Positions 55,298 through 63,870 of a stretch of 64,000 nucleotides of DNA are shown here, piece by piece (the stretch's first letter is position 1; every line of letters starts with the position of its first letter). Below the pieces are notes generated by a model, which saw only the letters and a list, made by a program, of their open reading frames with translations, did no database searches and had not been told where the DNA came from. The position numbers were made by a program, and so were the translations under genes. The stretch lies in contig NZ_CP165727.1 in NCBI RefSeq assembly GCF_041200175.1, forward strand, positions 806,001 through 870,000, in the 5' to 3' direction. The DNA is from Streptomyces sp. R33 (GTDB lineage: Bacteria > Actinomycetota > Actinomycetes > Streptomycetales > Streptomycetaceae).

Positions 55298-55609
55298 TCA
55301 GCCCAGCGTCACGGTGACCAGCGCCGCGGTGACGGTGATCGCCGCGCAGGTCAGCAGTAACGGCCGCCCGGTCGTCAGTACCCACCTGATACCGCTGCAC
55401 CGGGCGGTGTCCGCTGCCGGGTCGTCCCGTAAGGCCGGGCCGTCGACGCCCGCCGCCGGGCGCCCGGGGGCGGCGGCATCACGCAGGAGGGCGCACTGGC
55501 TGCACTCCTCCGCACCGTGGAGGGACGAGTCGGAGTCGATCCAGTACGCGCCGTTGAGCTCTGCGAAAGACACATCGGGGGACACGACTGGACGCGTAGA
55601 AGCTTCCAT
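55298..55609 (-). CDS. small membrane protein with Cys pair
   Basis: A 103-aa protein. The N-terminal soluble part holds AELNGAYWIDSDSSLHGAEECSQCALL, an ExxCxxC motif, and the C-terminus has one membrane segment (PLLLTCAAITVTAALVTVTLG). Codon bias supports coding, but no family is recognised. ATG 55609 starts the sensible part; the frame is open much further upstream without bias. Divergent from the GlxA-type regulator. Confidence 0.4.
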   Translation of the reverse strand: MEASTRPVVSPDVSFAELNGAYWIDSDSSLHGAEECSQCALLRDAAAPGRPAAGVDGPALRDDPAADTARCSGIRWVLTTGRPLLLTCAAITVTAALVTVTLG

Positions 55610-55769
55610 GTCCGCCAAACGGACCGCCTGCGGCGAAAGCAACGGTGAGCACCGCATCCGAGACCGGATCGTCACCGGAACTGCGCCGGTCCGGCGCCTC
55701 GGAGTGATGTCCGGATCCTGCAGATGCCCGTCATTGCAGACGCATGGGCCCGGCCCGGATATTGGGGTC

Positions 55770-56789
55770 ATGAACTCCCGCCCGCACTCCCCCCTCTCCG
55801 GCCCCCACGTGGTCGTGTTCGCGATGTTCCCCGGGATCGACGCGCTCGACGTGACGGGTCCGGCGGAGGTCTTCGCCATGACGAACCTCGTGCTGGGGGC
55901 CGGGCACCCGGGTCCCGCTCGCGGCTACGAGGTGCACCTGGCCGGTGAGAGGCGCGGTCCGGTGGAGACTTCCGCCGGAGTACGCCTGCACGTGGAGGAA
56001 CTGTTCTGCGAGCAGGGAACGATCGACACGCTGGTGGTGCCGGGCCGGATCCGGATCGGTGCCGAGGGTCCCGAGCCGCATGTCGACCCCGCGGTGGTGG
56101 CCTGGCTCCGCGAGGCCGGACCGGCCGCGGGCCGGGTCGCTTCGGTGTGCGTGGGCGCGCAGGTGACCGCCGCCGCCGGTCTGCTCGACGGCCACCGGGC
56201 GACCACCCACTGGGCCACCGCCGATCGGTTCGCCGCGGACCACCCCGCCGTCGAGGTCGACCCCGATCCCATCTTCGTCCGCTCGGGCCGGATGTGGACG
56301 AGCGCCGGCATCACCTCGTCCATGGACCTCGCCCTGGCACTCGTGGCCGAGGACCACGGGGACGAGGTCGCCCTCGAAGTCGCCCGCATCATGGTCATGT
56401 ACCTCCAGCGGCCGGGCGGCCAGAGCCAGTTCAGCGTGCCCCTTGCCCACCCGGCCGGCAGCCGCGCCGATCTGCGCGAACTGAGGCGGTGGATCGGCGA
56501 GCACCTCGACGCCGACCTGTCCGTGCCTGCGCTCGCCGCACGGATGTCCATGAGCGAGCGGCATTTCGCCCGGGTGTTCCGGGCCGAGACCGGCAGCACG
56601 CCCGGCGCCTACGTGGAGAGGATGCGGCTGGAGGCGGCGCGCCGGCTCCTGGAACGCACCTCACGCCTCGCGCCCGACATCGCCCGCGCCTGCGGGTTCG
56701 GCTCGGTCGAATCCCTGCACCGCGTCTTCCGCGACCGGCTGGACACCTCTCCGGGCGAGTACCGCAGCCGGTTCCGTACCGCCGCCTGA
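55770..56789 (+). CDS. GlxA-family AraC-type regulator
   Basis: A 339-aa transcription factor. The DJ-1/PfpI-like N-terminal domain (HVVVFAMFPGIDALDVTGPAEVFAMTN, SVCVGAQVTAAAGLLDG with its Cys elbow, THWATADRFA) is followed by a double AraC HTH from about residue 235 (LRRWIGEHLDADLSVPALAARMSMSERHFARVFRAETG and DIARACGFGSVESLHRVFRDRLDTSPGEYRSRF). It probably senses an amidase-like substrate or metabolite and controls the adjacent MBL gene, 85 bp downstream on the same strand. Confidence 0.88.
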   Translation: MNSRPHSPLSGPHVVVFAMFPGIDALDVTGPAEVFAMTNLVLGAGHPGPARGYEVHLAGERRGPVETSAGVRLHVEELFCEQGTIDTLVVPGRIRIGAEGPEPHVDPAVVAWLREAGPAAGRVASVCVGAQVTAAAGLLDGHRATTHWATADRFAADHPAVEVDPDPIFVRSGRMWTSAGITSSMDLALALVAEDHGDEVALEVARIMVMYLQRPGGQSQFSVPLAHPAGSRADLRELRRWIGEHLDADLSVPALAARMSMSERHFARVFRAETGSTPGAYVERMRLEAARRLLERTSRLAPDIARACGFGSVESLHRVFRDRLDTSPGEYRSRFRTAA

Positions 56790-56874
56790 ACCCCGACCCG
56801 CAACCACGCCGCGCCCGGGCACACCGGGTGCGGTGACGATCCCGCACGTCCTCACCCACCTTGGAGCCACCACC

Positions 56875-57645
56875 GTGAAGTTCTCCGCCACCCACATCGG
56901 CACCGCCACGGTCCTGCTGGAGATCGCAGGTCTGCGCCTGCTGACCGACCCGGTCTTCGACCCCGCGCCCGCCGAGTACCGCCACGATCCGGTCGTCCTG
57001 CGCAGCACGGCCGGCCCGGCGGTCGCCCTCGCGGACCTGCCGCCGATCGACGCCGTGCTCCTCAGCCACGACGACCACCCCGACAACCTGGACGCCGCCG
57101 GCCGCACCCTGCTCGCCGGACGGCCCGTCCTGACCACGCAGAGCGGCGCGGGCCGCCTCGGCGGCCAGGCGGTGGGCCTGGCGCCGTGGGCCACGTACGA
57201 GCTCACCGTGCGCGGCACGACCCTGCGCATCACCGCCACCCCCGGGGTCCACGGGCCGGTCGGTGACGTCATCGGCTTCGTCATCGAGGCCGAGGGGGAC
57301 GAGGAGGGCCAGGGCGAGGGCGAGGCCGTGTACCTCTCCGGCGACACCGTCTACGTGGACGAACTCGACGCGATAGCCGACCGGTTCAGCATCGGCACCG
57401 CCTTCCTCCATCTCGGCGCCGCCCGGATCGCCGCCTTCGGCGACGGCCGGCTCATCACCATGGACGCGGCCCAGGGCGCGGCCCTGACCCGCTCGCTGGG
57501 CGCCCGTACGGCCGTCCCCGTCCACTACGCGTCGTGGGAGCACTTCAGCGAGGACCGGGCCGGGATCACGGCCGCCTTCGCCGCGGCCGGCGTCGGCGAC
57601 CGCCTCCGCTGGCTCACGCCCGGTGCTCGCGAGACCCTCGGCTGA
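56875..57645 (+). CDS. MBL-fold metal-dependent hydrolase, UlaG-like
   Basis: A 256-aa metallo-beta-lactamase-fold hydrolase. Strand one is KFSATHIGTATVLLEIAGLRLLTDPVFDP. The metal motif is LLSHDDHPDNLDAAGRTLL; here H-x-x-H-x-D in place of HxHxDH, common in this subgroup. Further ligands are THGVHGP-type His (ATPGVHGPVG), the Asp in VYLSGDTVYVDE and the last His in VPVHYASWEHF. Substrate unknown. GTG 56875 is chosen because GGAG lies 10 bases before; GTG 56833 is 14 codons upstream. Confidence 0.82.
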   Translation: MKFSATHIGTATVLLEIAGLRLLTDPVFDPAPAEYRHDPVVLRSTAGPAVALADLPPIDAVLLSHDDHPDNLDAAGRTLLAGRPVLTTQSGAGRLGGQAVGLAPWATYELTVRGTTLRITATPGVHGPVGDVIGFVIEAEGDEEGQGEGEAVYLSGDTVYVDELDAIADRFSIGTAFLHLGAARIAAFGDGRLITMDAAQGAALTRSLGARTAVPVHYASWEHFSEDRAGITAAFAAAGVGDRLRWLTPGARETLG

Positions 57646-57671
57646 GGTGGCGAGGGCGCGGGGGCGGCCGG

Positions 57672-58265
57672 TCAGGCGGCCTGGAGAGCCGCGGCGCCGA
57701 AGGACACGTTGAAGCGGTCGCACCAGATGGTGACGCTCGAGTAGTCGGCGAGGTTCACGTCGGCCGGGATCTCGTAGTTCTGGTCGCCCTTGTTGCCCTT
57801 GAGCTTGCCCAGGCTCACGTACTTGCCGTCGTCGAAGACGAACCAGCCGTCCGCGCCCTCCTTCACCGGCGCGTCGGTCAGCCACACGCGCAGGTCGGGG
57901 CCACTGCTGGTGTCGAGGTTCTCGAGCCGGAGCGTGCGCGAGCCGTCGGGCAGCCTGATGAGCTTCACCGTGCCGGTGGTGCTGTGCTCGTGGCTGATCA
58001 GGGAGCCCTGGGCGACGATCTTCGGCCCCGGCGCCGGAGCGGCTCCCGGCCGCGAGGGCCCCGGGGCGGTGGAGGCGGTGGGCAGCGCCTCGTTGACCGT
58101 GGAGTTCTGCCAGAGCTTCCACGGCTGGGCCCAGTACAGCCCGGCGCCCAGCACCAGCGCGGCCGCGACCAGCACCCAGGCCAGCAGCCGGCGGCGCCGC
58201 GGGCGCGTCCCCGACGCCGACCCTGTTGCGGCCCCGGCCCCGGCCCCCGTACCCGTACTCGTCAT
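57672..58265 (-). CDS. membrane-anchored DM13 domain protein
   Basis: A 197-aa protein. After a Thr/Gly/Ala-rich cytoplasmic start and basic RPRRRRLLAW, one membrane helix (LVAAALVLGAGLYWA) leads to an outside domain. That domain (about 85-197) is DM13: GSLISHEHSTTGTVKLIRLPDGSRTLRLENLDTSSGPDLRVWLTDA, then IPADVNLADYSSVTIWCDRFNVSFGAAAL. The conserved Cys in TIWCDRFNVSFG is the suggested redox residue of DM13 proteins; electron transfer is inferred. Convergent with the MBL gene. Confidence 0.84.
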   Translation of the reverse strand: MTSTGTGAGAGAATGSASGTRPRRRRLLAWVLVAAALVLGAGLYWAQPWKLWQNSTVNEALPTASTAPGPSRPGAAPAPGPKIVAQGSLISHEHSTTGTVKLIRLPDGSRTLRLENLDTSSGPDLRVWLTDAPVKEGADGWFVFDDGKYVSLGKLKGNKGDQNYEIPADVNLADYSSVTIWCDRFNVSFGAAALQAA

Positions 58266-58494
58266 GACAGCCCCTCTTCGTCGATGCGTTCCTTGCCATT
58301 CAACGCGGGCGGGTGAGCCGAGCGCCAGGATTCCCTGATGACGGAAGTCTTACGTCCGCCGCAGGCCAGGCGGCTCGCTGCGGGTGGGGTGCATCTGGGT
58401 ACACCCCACCCGGCAACCAGGTGCAGTGGCTGCGGCCTCGGCTGAAGGCATCGTCGACGGCGTACCAGTTCGACCCCTGACGGAGGCTGAGGAC

Positions 58495-59319
58495 ATGGGG
58501 AACGCCGATGAACAGACCCTGGCGATACCGGACGCGGAAGGTGCGCCACCCGTCGCCGGGCCGGGCGGCCGGATCACGGCGAAGGCGGCGGTGTTCCTCG
58601 CCGTCGCCTTCCTGGCGGCCGGCGCGCTGGGCGCCACCCAGGCGGGGACGCCGATCCCCACCGAGGTCGTCCAACTGACGCAGTTCGGACCGGCTCTCGC
58701 AGTCGCGGTCGTTGCGCTGCTCTGGCCGGGCGAGATCCGGAGCCTGCTCGCCGGGGCGCTGCGCGGCGGCGGAAACCACGGCAGTCGCGGCGTCCTGCTG
58801 CTCGGCACCGCGCCCCTGATCGTCGCCGTCTGTGCGACCGCGTACGGCGTCGCCACCGGAGACGTCCGGTTCACCGGCCCGAGCGCGCTGGGCCATCCGT
58901 TCACCGTGATCGTGGTGGCGCAGTTCATCGGTGCGTGCGGCGAGGAGCTCGGCTGGCGCTGTCTGCTCCAGCCTCTGCTCCGTACGCGCTGCGGCCCGCT
59001 CGCGTCGTCGGTCACGGTGGGTCTGCTGTGGGGCGTCTGGCACGTTCAGGTCTTCGCGCAGGACCCGGCGTACGCGGGGGCGTTCCTCGTTGCGACCGTG
59101 TCCCTTTCGGTGGTGCTGGGGTCGGCACTGGAACGAACGGGCGGGTCACGGCTGTTGCTCGCCGGAGGATTTCATATGCTGATCAACTTGGGCCTGTTGC
59201 TGTTCATGGACGAGGAATCAGGAGCTGTTCTCCCGATGGTGCTGTTTGCTCTGGCCGCTCTGGCGGCGGCCGCCGTGTGGGCCCTCGGGGCCGGTCGGGC
59301 TGCGGGTCGGGCGCGTTGA
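58495..59319 (+). CDS. CPBP family intramembrane protease
   Basis: A 274-aa membrane protein of the CPBP/Abi family with eight hydrophobic segments. Active-site motifs are CGEELGWRCLLQP (EExxxR), LLWGVWHVQVF (conserved His) and GGFHMLINLGLL (HxxxN). It should cleave or bind prenylated or membrane peptides. GGAGG lies upstream of ATG 58495. Its stop region overlaps a TTG and lies 12 bp before GTG 59331 of the sensor kinase, so CPBP, kinase and regulator form one operon. Confidence 0.85.
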   Translation: MGNADEQTLAIPDAEGAPPVAGPGGRITAKAAVFLAVAFLAAGALGATQAGTPIPTEVVQLTQFGPALAVAVVALLWPGEIRSLLAGALRGGGNHGSRGVLLLGTAPLIVAVCATAYGVATGDVRFTGPSALGHPFTVIVVAQFIGACGEELGWRCLLQPLLRTRCGPLASSVTVGLLWGVWHVQVFAQDPAYAGAFLVATVSLSVVLGSALERTGGSRLLLAGGFHMLINLGLLLFMDEESGAVLPMVLFALAALAAAAVWALGAGRAAGRAR

Positions 59320-59330
59320 CGGAGGATGCG

Positions 59331-60602
59331 GTGAGGGCGCAGCCGGGCCCGCGGCCCTGGGCCGCCGTCGTGCGCTGCCAGCTGCTGAGCCTGCTCGCCC
59401 TCGCCGTGTCCTGCGTCGGCGGGCTCGTGGTGATCGCCCTGCTGCTCCTGCCGGTCGGAGCCGGATTCCCGCTGCTGCCGCCCGCCGCGAAGGCACTGCG
59501 CGCCCTGTCGGACCGCTCCCGCGGGTGGGCCACCGGGTGGAGCGGCGTCCGGATCAGCCCGCCCGCGCCGTTGGCGGTGGACCGCACCGCGTCCCGCCGT
59601 ACGCGGGTCGCGGCGGTCCTCGGCGACGAGGGGTTCTGGCGCGACCTCGTCTGGGCCTGGCTGGAGCCGCTGGTCGGCGGGCTGCTCGTGGCCGTTCCCC
59701 TCGCGCTCGTGGAGTACGGGGCGTTCGGCGCGCTGGTGCAGCCGCTGGTGTGGCGGCGGCTGGGTGACGGCAACTGGTATGCGTTCGTTCCGGTGCACAG
59801 CACCCCGACGATGCTCGCCGCGCTGGTGCTGGGCCTCGCGTTCATCGCCGCCGGCGTGTGCGGCGCACCCGCGGTGCTCCGCCTCCACGCGCGCTGGAGC
59901 CGGTCGCTGCTGTCCGCACCTCGTACCACCGAACTCACCCGGCGCGTCGAGCAGTTGACCGATACGCGGACAGAGGCCCTGGACATCCAGGCGGCCGAGC
60001 TGCGCCGTATCGAACGGGATCTGCACGACGGCGCCCAGGCCCGCCTCGTCGCCCTGGGCATGGCACTGGACCGGGCAGCCCAGCTGATCGACACCGATCC
60101 GGCCGCCGCCCGCGGTCTGTTGAGGGACGGCCGGGAGACCTCCGCGCGGGCCCTGCAGGATCTGCGGGAGCTGACCCGCGGCATCCATCCTCCGGTGCTG
60201 GCCGACCGCGGCCTCGGCGATGCCGTCCGGTCGCTGGCGCTCGACAGCTTCCTCGACGTCCACGTCGACAACCGGCTGCCGGGCCGGCTGCCGGCACCGG
60301 TCGAGTCCGCCGCGTACTTCGCGGTGAACGAGCTTCTGGCCAACGCGGCGAAGCACTCCGGTGCCCGGCGCGTCAGCGTGCTCCTGGAACATCACGAGGG
60401 TGCGCTGCTGCGGATCGCGGTCGTCGACGACGGCCGGGGCGGCGCGGACGACGGCGCCGGCGGCACCGGACTGCGCGGTGTCCGCCGCCGGTTGGGTACG
60501 TTCGACGGCATCCTCGTCCTGCACAGCCCGCAGGGCGGCCCGACCACCGTGACGATGGAGATTCCATGCGCGTTGTCCTCGCCGAAGACCTATTCCTGCT
60601 GA
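59331..60602 (+). CDS. NarL-type sensor histidine kinase
   Basis: A 423-aa membrane kinase. Membrane segments are at about 11-42, 107-135 and 158-182. The dimer/phosphoacceptor region AAELRRIERDLHDGAQARLVALGMALDRA has His232. The ATPase domain holds NELLANAAKHSGAR (N-box) and DDGRGGADDGAGGTGLRGVRRRLG (G-boxes). GTG 59331 is preceded by GGAGG; a TTG five codons earlier overlaps the CPBP stop. Its end overlaps the response-regulator gene by 37 bp. The stimulus may be envelope or cell-wall state. Confidence 0.87.
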   Translation: MRAQPGPRPWAAVVRCQLLSLLALAVSCVGGLVVIALLLLPVGAGFPLLPPAAKALRALSDRSRGWATGWSGVRISPPAPLAVDRTASRRTRVAAVLGDEGFWRDLVWAWLEPLVGGLLVAVPLALVEYGAFGALVQPLVWRRLGDGNWYAFVPVHSTPTMLAALVLGLAFIAAGVCGAPAVLRLHARWSRSLLSAPRTTELTRRVEQLTDTRTEALDIQAAELRRIERDLHDGAQARLVALGMALDRAAQLIDTDPAAARGLLRDGRETSARALQDLRELTRGIHPPVLADRGLGDAVRSLALDSFLDVHVDNRLPGRLPAPVESAAYFAVNELLANAAKHSGARRVSVLLEHHEGALLRIAVVDDGRGGADDGAGGTGLRGVRRRLGTFDGILVLHSPQGGPTTVTMEIPCALSSPKTYSC

Positions 60603-61210
60603 GGGACGGGCTGGTGCGCACGCTCCGGGAGCACGGTTGCGAGGTGGTGGCGGCCGTGGACAACGGCCCGGCGCTGCTGCGGGCGCTGCTGGACGAGGCG
60701 CCGGACGTCGCGGTGGTCGACGTACGGCTGCCGCCGACGTTCACCGACGAGGGTCTGCAGGCGGCACTGGAGGCGCGGCGCCGCCGCCCGGGCCTGCCCG
60801 TCCTCGTGCTGTCCCAGTACGTCGAGCAGCTCTACGCCAACGAGCTGCTGGCGGACGGCGCCGGGGCCATCGGGTATCTGCTCAAGGACCGGGTGACCGA
60901 CACCGGGCAGTTCGTCGACGCGGTCCGCCGCGTCGCGGCCGGCGGTACGGCCATGGACCCGCAGGTCATCGCGAAGCTGCTGGCGCGCAGTGACGCCCGC
61001 GGGCTGACGGACGGGCTGACGCAGCGGGAGCACGACGTCCTGGAGCTGATGGCCGAGGGCCGGTCGAACACGGCGATAGCCGGCGGGCTGCACATCAGCG
61101 AGAGCGCCGTGGCCAAGCACACGGCCGGCATCTTCGCGAAGCTCCGGATCGCGCCGTCGCCCGACGACAACCGCCGGGTGCTGGCCGTGTTGGCCTACCT
61201 GAAACGGTGA
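60566..61210 (+). CDS. LuxR/NarL-type response regulator
   Basis: A 214-aa regulator. The receiver domain has VVLAEDLFLLRDGLV with acidic pair, phosphoacceptor Asp52 (VAVVDVRLPPTFTDEG), LVLSQYVEQLYANEL and the Lys in GYLLKDRV. The LuxR helix-turn-helix covers about 145-208 (LTQREHDVLELMAEGRSNTAIAGGLHISESAVAKHTAGIFAKL). Begins inside the kinase gene in another frame, so translation is coupled. Likely targets are unknown; the CPBP gene may be autoregulated. Confidence 0.9.
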   Translation: MRVVLAEDLFLLRDGLVRTLREHGCEVVAAVDNGPALLRALLDEAPDVAVVDVRLPPTFTDEGLQAALEARRRRPGLPVLVLSQYVEQLYANELLADGAGAIGYLLKDRVTDTGQFVDAVRRVAAGGTAMDPQVIAKLLARSDARGLTDGLTQREHDVLELMAEGRSNTAIAGGLHISESAVAKHTAGIFAKLRIAPSPDDNRRVLAVLAYLKR

Positions 61211-61213
61211 GCA

Positions 61214-61240
61214 CGGGGAGGCGGTCATTAACCCTCCCCG
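61214..61240 (+). terminator. hairpin after the two-component operon
   Basis: CGGGGAGG (61214-61221) pairs with CCTCCCCG (61233-61240), loop CGGTCATTAAC, only 4 bp after the regulator stop. It separates the operon from the chitinase promoter. Confidence 0.65.
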
Positions 61241-61357
61241 ATCCGTTCCTTAAGCCGGCCTCAAGAACGCGGGAGTGGGGCCCGAACCGCACGTTTGTCC
61301 GTTTTCCGGTCGCTAGCGTGCTGCTCGAACCTCATCCCCGCACAGAGGCAGGTCCTC

Positions 61358-62851
61358 ATGGCTGGCAATTCCCATCGCCGTACGACGAGCGCCAAGGCGA
61401 AGGCGGCCGCGGCAGTGGCCGTCGCGGCGGCCGTCGGGGGCACCGCCCTGGTGCTGACCGGTACCGCACAGGCAGCATCGGTCGGCGCGACCTTCACCAA
61501 GTCGAGCAGCTGGAACACCGGCTACACCGGGCAGTACGTGATCACCAACCGCAGCGGCGGGACGCTCAAGGAGTGGACCCTCGAGTTCGACCTCCCGGCC
61601 GGCACGGCCCTCTCCTCCCTCTGGAACGGCGAACACACCGTCAACGGGCAGCATGTGACGGTCAAGCCGCCCCGGTGGGACACGGCCGGTCTCACGGCCG
61701 GCGGCTCGGTCACCGTCGGGTTCGTGACCAGCGCGAGCGGGACCCCGGGCAGCCCCACGGGGTGCCTGATCAACAAGGAGAAGTGTTCCCCGGCCACCGG
61801 GCCGACGCCCAGCCCCAGCGGACGTCCCACCACCGCGCCGACGGCCTCCGCCTCGCCCAGCTCGAAGCCGACGGCCGCCCCCACCGCAACGGCGACGTCG
61901 ACGGCGACGGCCACTGCGAAGCCGACCCCGACCCTGCCTCCGGGCGGCGGCACCACCACGTCGGCCGGGTTCGCGCCGTACGTGGACACCTCGCTGTACC
62001 CGGCCTTCGATCTCCTGGACACGGCGGCCAAGACCGGCGTGAAGGAGTTCAACCTCGCCTTCATCACCTCCGGCGGCGGCTGTTCCCCGCTGTGGGGCGG
62101 TGTCACGGCCCTGGGAGACGACCGGGTCGCCTCCCAGATAGCCGGACTGCGCGCCAAGGGCGGGGACGTCCGGGTGTCGTTCGGCGGTGCGGCCGGCTCC
62201 GAACTGGGCCTGGCGTGCGCCTCACCCGCCGACCTCGCCGCCGCGTACGGCAAGGTGGTGGACACGTACAAGCTGACCAAGGTGGACTTCGACATCGAGG
62301 GCGCGGCCCTGCCCGACACGGCGGCGAACAGCCGGCGCGCGCAGGCCATCGCGCAGCTGCAGAAGTCGCATCCCGGGCTCGACGTCTCGTTCACCCTGCC
62401 CGTGATGCCCGAGGGGCTCACACAGCCGGGCGTCGACCTGATCGCCAATGCCAAGCAGAACGGTGTGGCGGTCTCCGCCGTCAACATCATGGCGATGGAC
62501 TACGGCCCGGCGTACAGCGGCGACATGGGCGGCTACGCCATCCAGGCCGCCACCGCGACGCAGGCGCAGATCAAGGGCGTACTGGGCCTGAGCGACGCGG
62601 CGGCGTGGAAGACGGTGGCCGTCACGCCGATGATCGGCGTCAACGACGTCTCCAGCGAGGTGTTCAAGGTGGACGACGCCACCCAGCTCGTGGAGTTCGC
62701 CCGGTCCAAGGGCCTCGGCTGGCTCGCGATGTGGTCCGGCGCCCGTGACAAGCAGTGCCCCGGCGGCGCGAAGAACTCCGCCGACGCGACGTGCTCGTCC
62801 ATCGTCCAGGAACCCCTCGCCTTCACGAAGGCCTTCGCCGCCCGCGGCTAG
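61358..62851 (+). CDS. secreted chitinase, CBM2-GH18
   Basis: A 497-aa exported chitinase. Signal peptide MAGNSHRRTTSAKAKAAAAVAV cut near AQA. Residues 41-150 are a CBM2 (SVGATFTKSSSWNTGYTGQYVITN, WTLEFDLPAG), then a Thr/Pro/Ser linker to about 205. The GH18 barrel follows, with catalytic D310-F-D312-I-E314 (KVDFDIEG) plus FAPYVDTSLYP and MAMDYGPAY. It hydrolyses beta-1,4-N-acetylglucosamine polymers. Its C-terminal GARDKQCPGGAKNSADATCSSI keeps a disulfide pair. ATG 61358 follows AGAGGCAGG. No perfect DasR box was found upstream. Confidence 0.9.
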   Translation: MAGNSHRRTTSAKAKAAAAVAVAAAVGGTALVLTGTAQAASVGATFTKSSSWNTGYTGQYVITNRSGGTLKEWTLEFDLPAGTALSSLWNGEHTVNGQHVTVKPPRWDTAGLTAGGSVTVGFVTSASGTPGSPTGCLINKEKCSPATGPTPSPSGRPTTAPTASASPSSKPTAAPTATATSTATATAKPTPTLPPGGGTTTSAGFAPYVDTSLYPAFDLLDTAAKTGVKEFNLAFITSGGGCSPLWGGVTALGDDRVASQIAGLRAKGGDVRVSFGGAAGSELGLACASPADLAAAYGKVVDTYKLTKVDFDIEGAALPDTAANSRRAQAIAQLQKSHPGLDVSFTLPVMPEGLTQPGVDLIANAKQNGVAVSAVNIMAMDYGPAYSGDMGGYAIQAATATQAQIKGVLGLSDAAAWKTVAVTPMIGVNDVSSEVFKVDDATQLVEFARSKGLGWLAMWSGARDKQCPGGAKNSADATCSSIVQEPLAFTKAFAARG

Positions 62852-63060
62852 GGGGTGTCTCCGGTGACGCGCTTGGCCGCTTCGCTCTCGGCAGCGGGCG
62901 GTGACAGCTCGGAGAGGGTGTCGAGCGCGTGATCGTCCCGCAGTTCCGCCTCCCAGGCGGCCGCCAGTTCCGCCTGCCGCTCGCGAGGCATCTGCTCGAT
63001 CTCCTCCCGGCGGGCCGGGCTCAGGGCCTTCAGGAACCGCGAGAGCTCATCCATCTGCAT
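62848..63060 (-). CDS. small helical protein, 70 aa
   Basis: A 70-aa charged helical protein: MQMDELSRFLKALSPARREEIEQMPRERQAELAAAWEAELRDDHALDTLSELSPP. Probably a small regulatory or adaptor protein; no family is clear. Good codon bias. It lies 15 bp downstream of the two-domain VOC gene on the same strand, with GGAGGAG near its ATG, so they are likely co-transcribed. Its end overlaps the chitinase stop by 4 bp. Confidence 0.6.
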   Translation of the reverse strand: MQMDELSRFLKALSPARREEIEQMPRERQAELAAAWEAELRDDHALDTLSELSPPAAESEAAKRVTGDTP

Positions 63061-63075
63061 CGTTCTCCTCCTTCA

Positions 63076-63870
63076 TCAAGCGGGCTTGTCCGGGGCCGTG
63101 ACCACCGTGAAGAGGCCGCCGTCCGGGTCACTCAGGGTGATCCGGCGCCCCGAGGCCGTGGTGTGGACCGGTGAGACGGTGCGGCCGCCGAGCCGGACGC
63201 CGGTTTCCACGGCGGCTTCGAGGTCGGGTACGTGGAAGTGGACGTGCCAGCGCGGCCGGACCTGCGGATCCGGGGCCTCTTCAATGGCTCCGCCGCTGAT
63301 CAGGGCCACGGTGTCGCGGCCGCGTCGGACGACGACGCGGCCGTGCTCGTACGAGACGTCGCAGCACCCGGGGCGCTCACAGGCCCAGTCGAGCACCTCG
63401 CCGTAGAACACGGCCGCGGCGAAGGCGTCGCGGGTGCGCAGCTCGAGCCATCCGGCGGCGCCGCCGGGATGCGCCGTCCAGTCCGGGATCACCTCGCCCT
63501 GCCAGAAGCCGAAGACCGCGCCGTCGGGGTCGGCTGCGAGCGCGGCGCGCCCGGTCCCGAAAGCCAGCGGGCCCACCGCCATCGTGGCGCCGCGCTCGCG
63601 CACCCGGGCGGCGGTGTCGTCCGCGTCATCGACGGCGAAGTACGGGGTCCATGCCACCGGGACACCGAGGCGTGGGGCGAGCGCACCGATTCCGGCGACC
63701 GGCACGCCGTCCTGCAGCGCGACGGAGAATCCCTCGCCGAGGCGGGTCGGGCGGAACCTCCAGCCCAGTACGGCGCCGTAGAACTGATGGGCGGAATCGA
63801 GATCGCGGGCCATCAAGGTGACCCAGCACGGCGCGCCGAAGACCTCATGGCTTGACGTCGACAACGGCAC
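63076..63870 (-). CDS. two-domain VOC family protein
   Basis: A 264-aa protein with two VOC modules. First: CWVTLMARDLDSAHQFYGAVLGWRFRPTRLGE and FAVDDADDTAARVRERGATM, closing DPDGAVFGFWQ. Second: WLELRTRDAFAAAVFYGEVLDW and WHVHFHVPDLEAAVETGVRLGG, closing LSDPDGGLFTVV. The metal His/Glu pattern of true glyoxalases is incomplete, so it resembles antibiotic-binding or 'glyoxalase/bleomycin resistance-like' proteins such as hydroxylase partners. GTG 63870 has a strong GGGAGG upstream. First gene of a two-gene unit. Confidence 0.84.
   Translation of the reverse strand: MPLSTSSHEVFGAPCWVTLMARDLDSAHQFYGAVLGWRFRPTRLGEGFSVALQDGVPVAGIGALAPRLGVPVAWTPYFAVDDADDTAARVRERGATMAVGPLAFGTGRAALAADPDGAVFGFWQGEVIPDWTAHPGGAAGWLELRTRDAFAAAVFYGEVLDWACERPGCCDVSYEHGRVVVRRGRDTVALISGGAIEEAPDPQVRPRWHVHFHVPDLEAAVETGVRLGGRTVSPVHTTASGRRITLSDPDGGLFTVVTAPDKPA

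Noticed and set aside
61241..61357. DasR-type operator (dre site) for the chitinase
   Set aside because: Only a weak GGT…ACC dyad (around 61222-61233) lies in the terminator hairpin; it does not match the dre consensus well.
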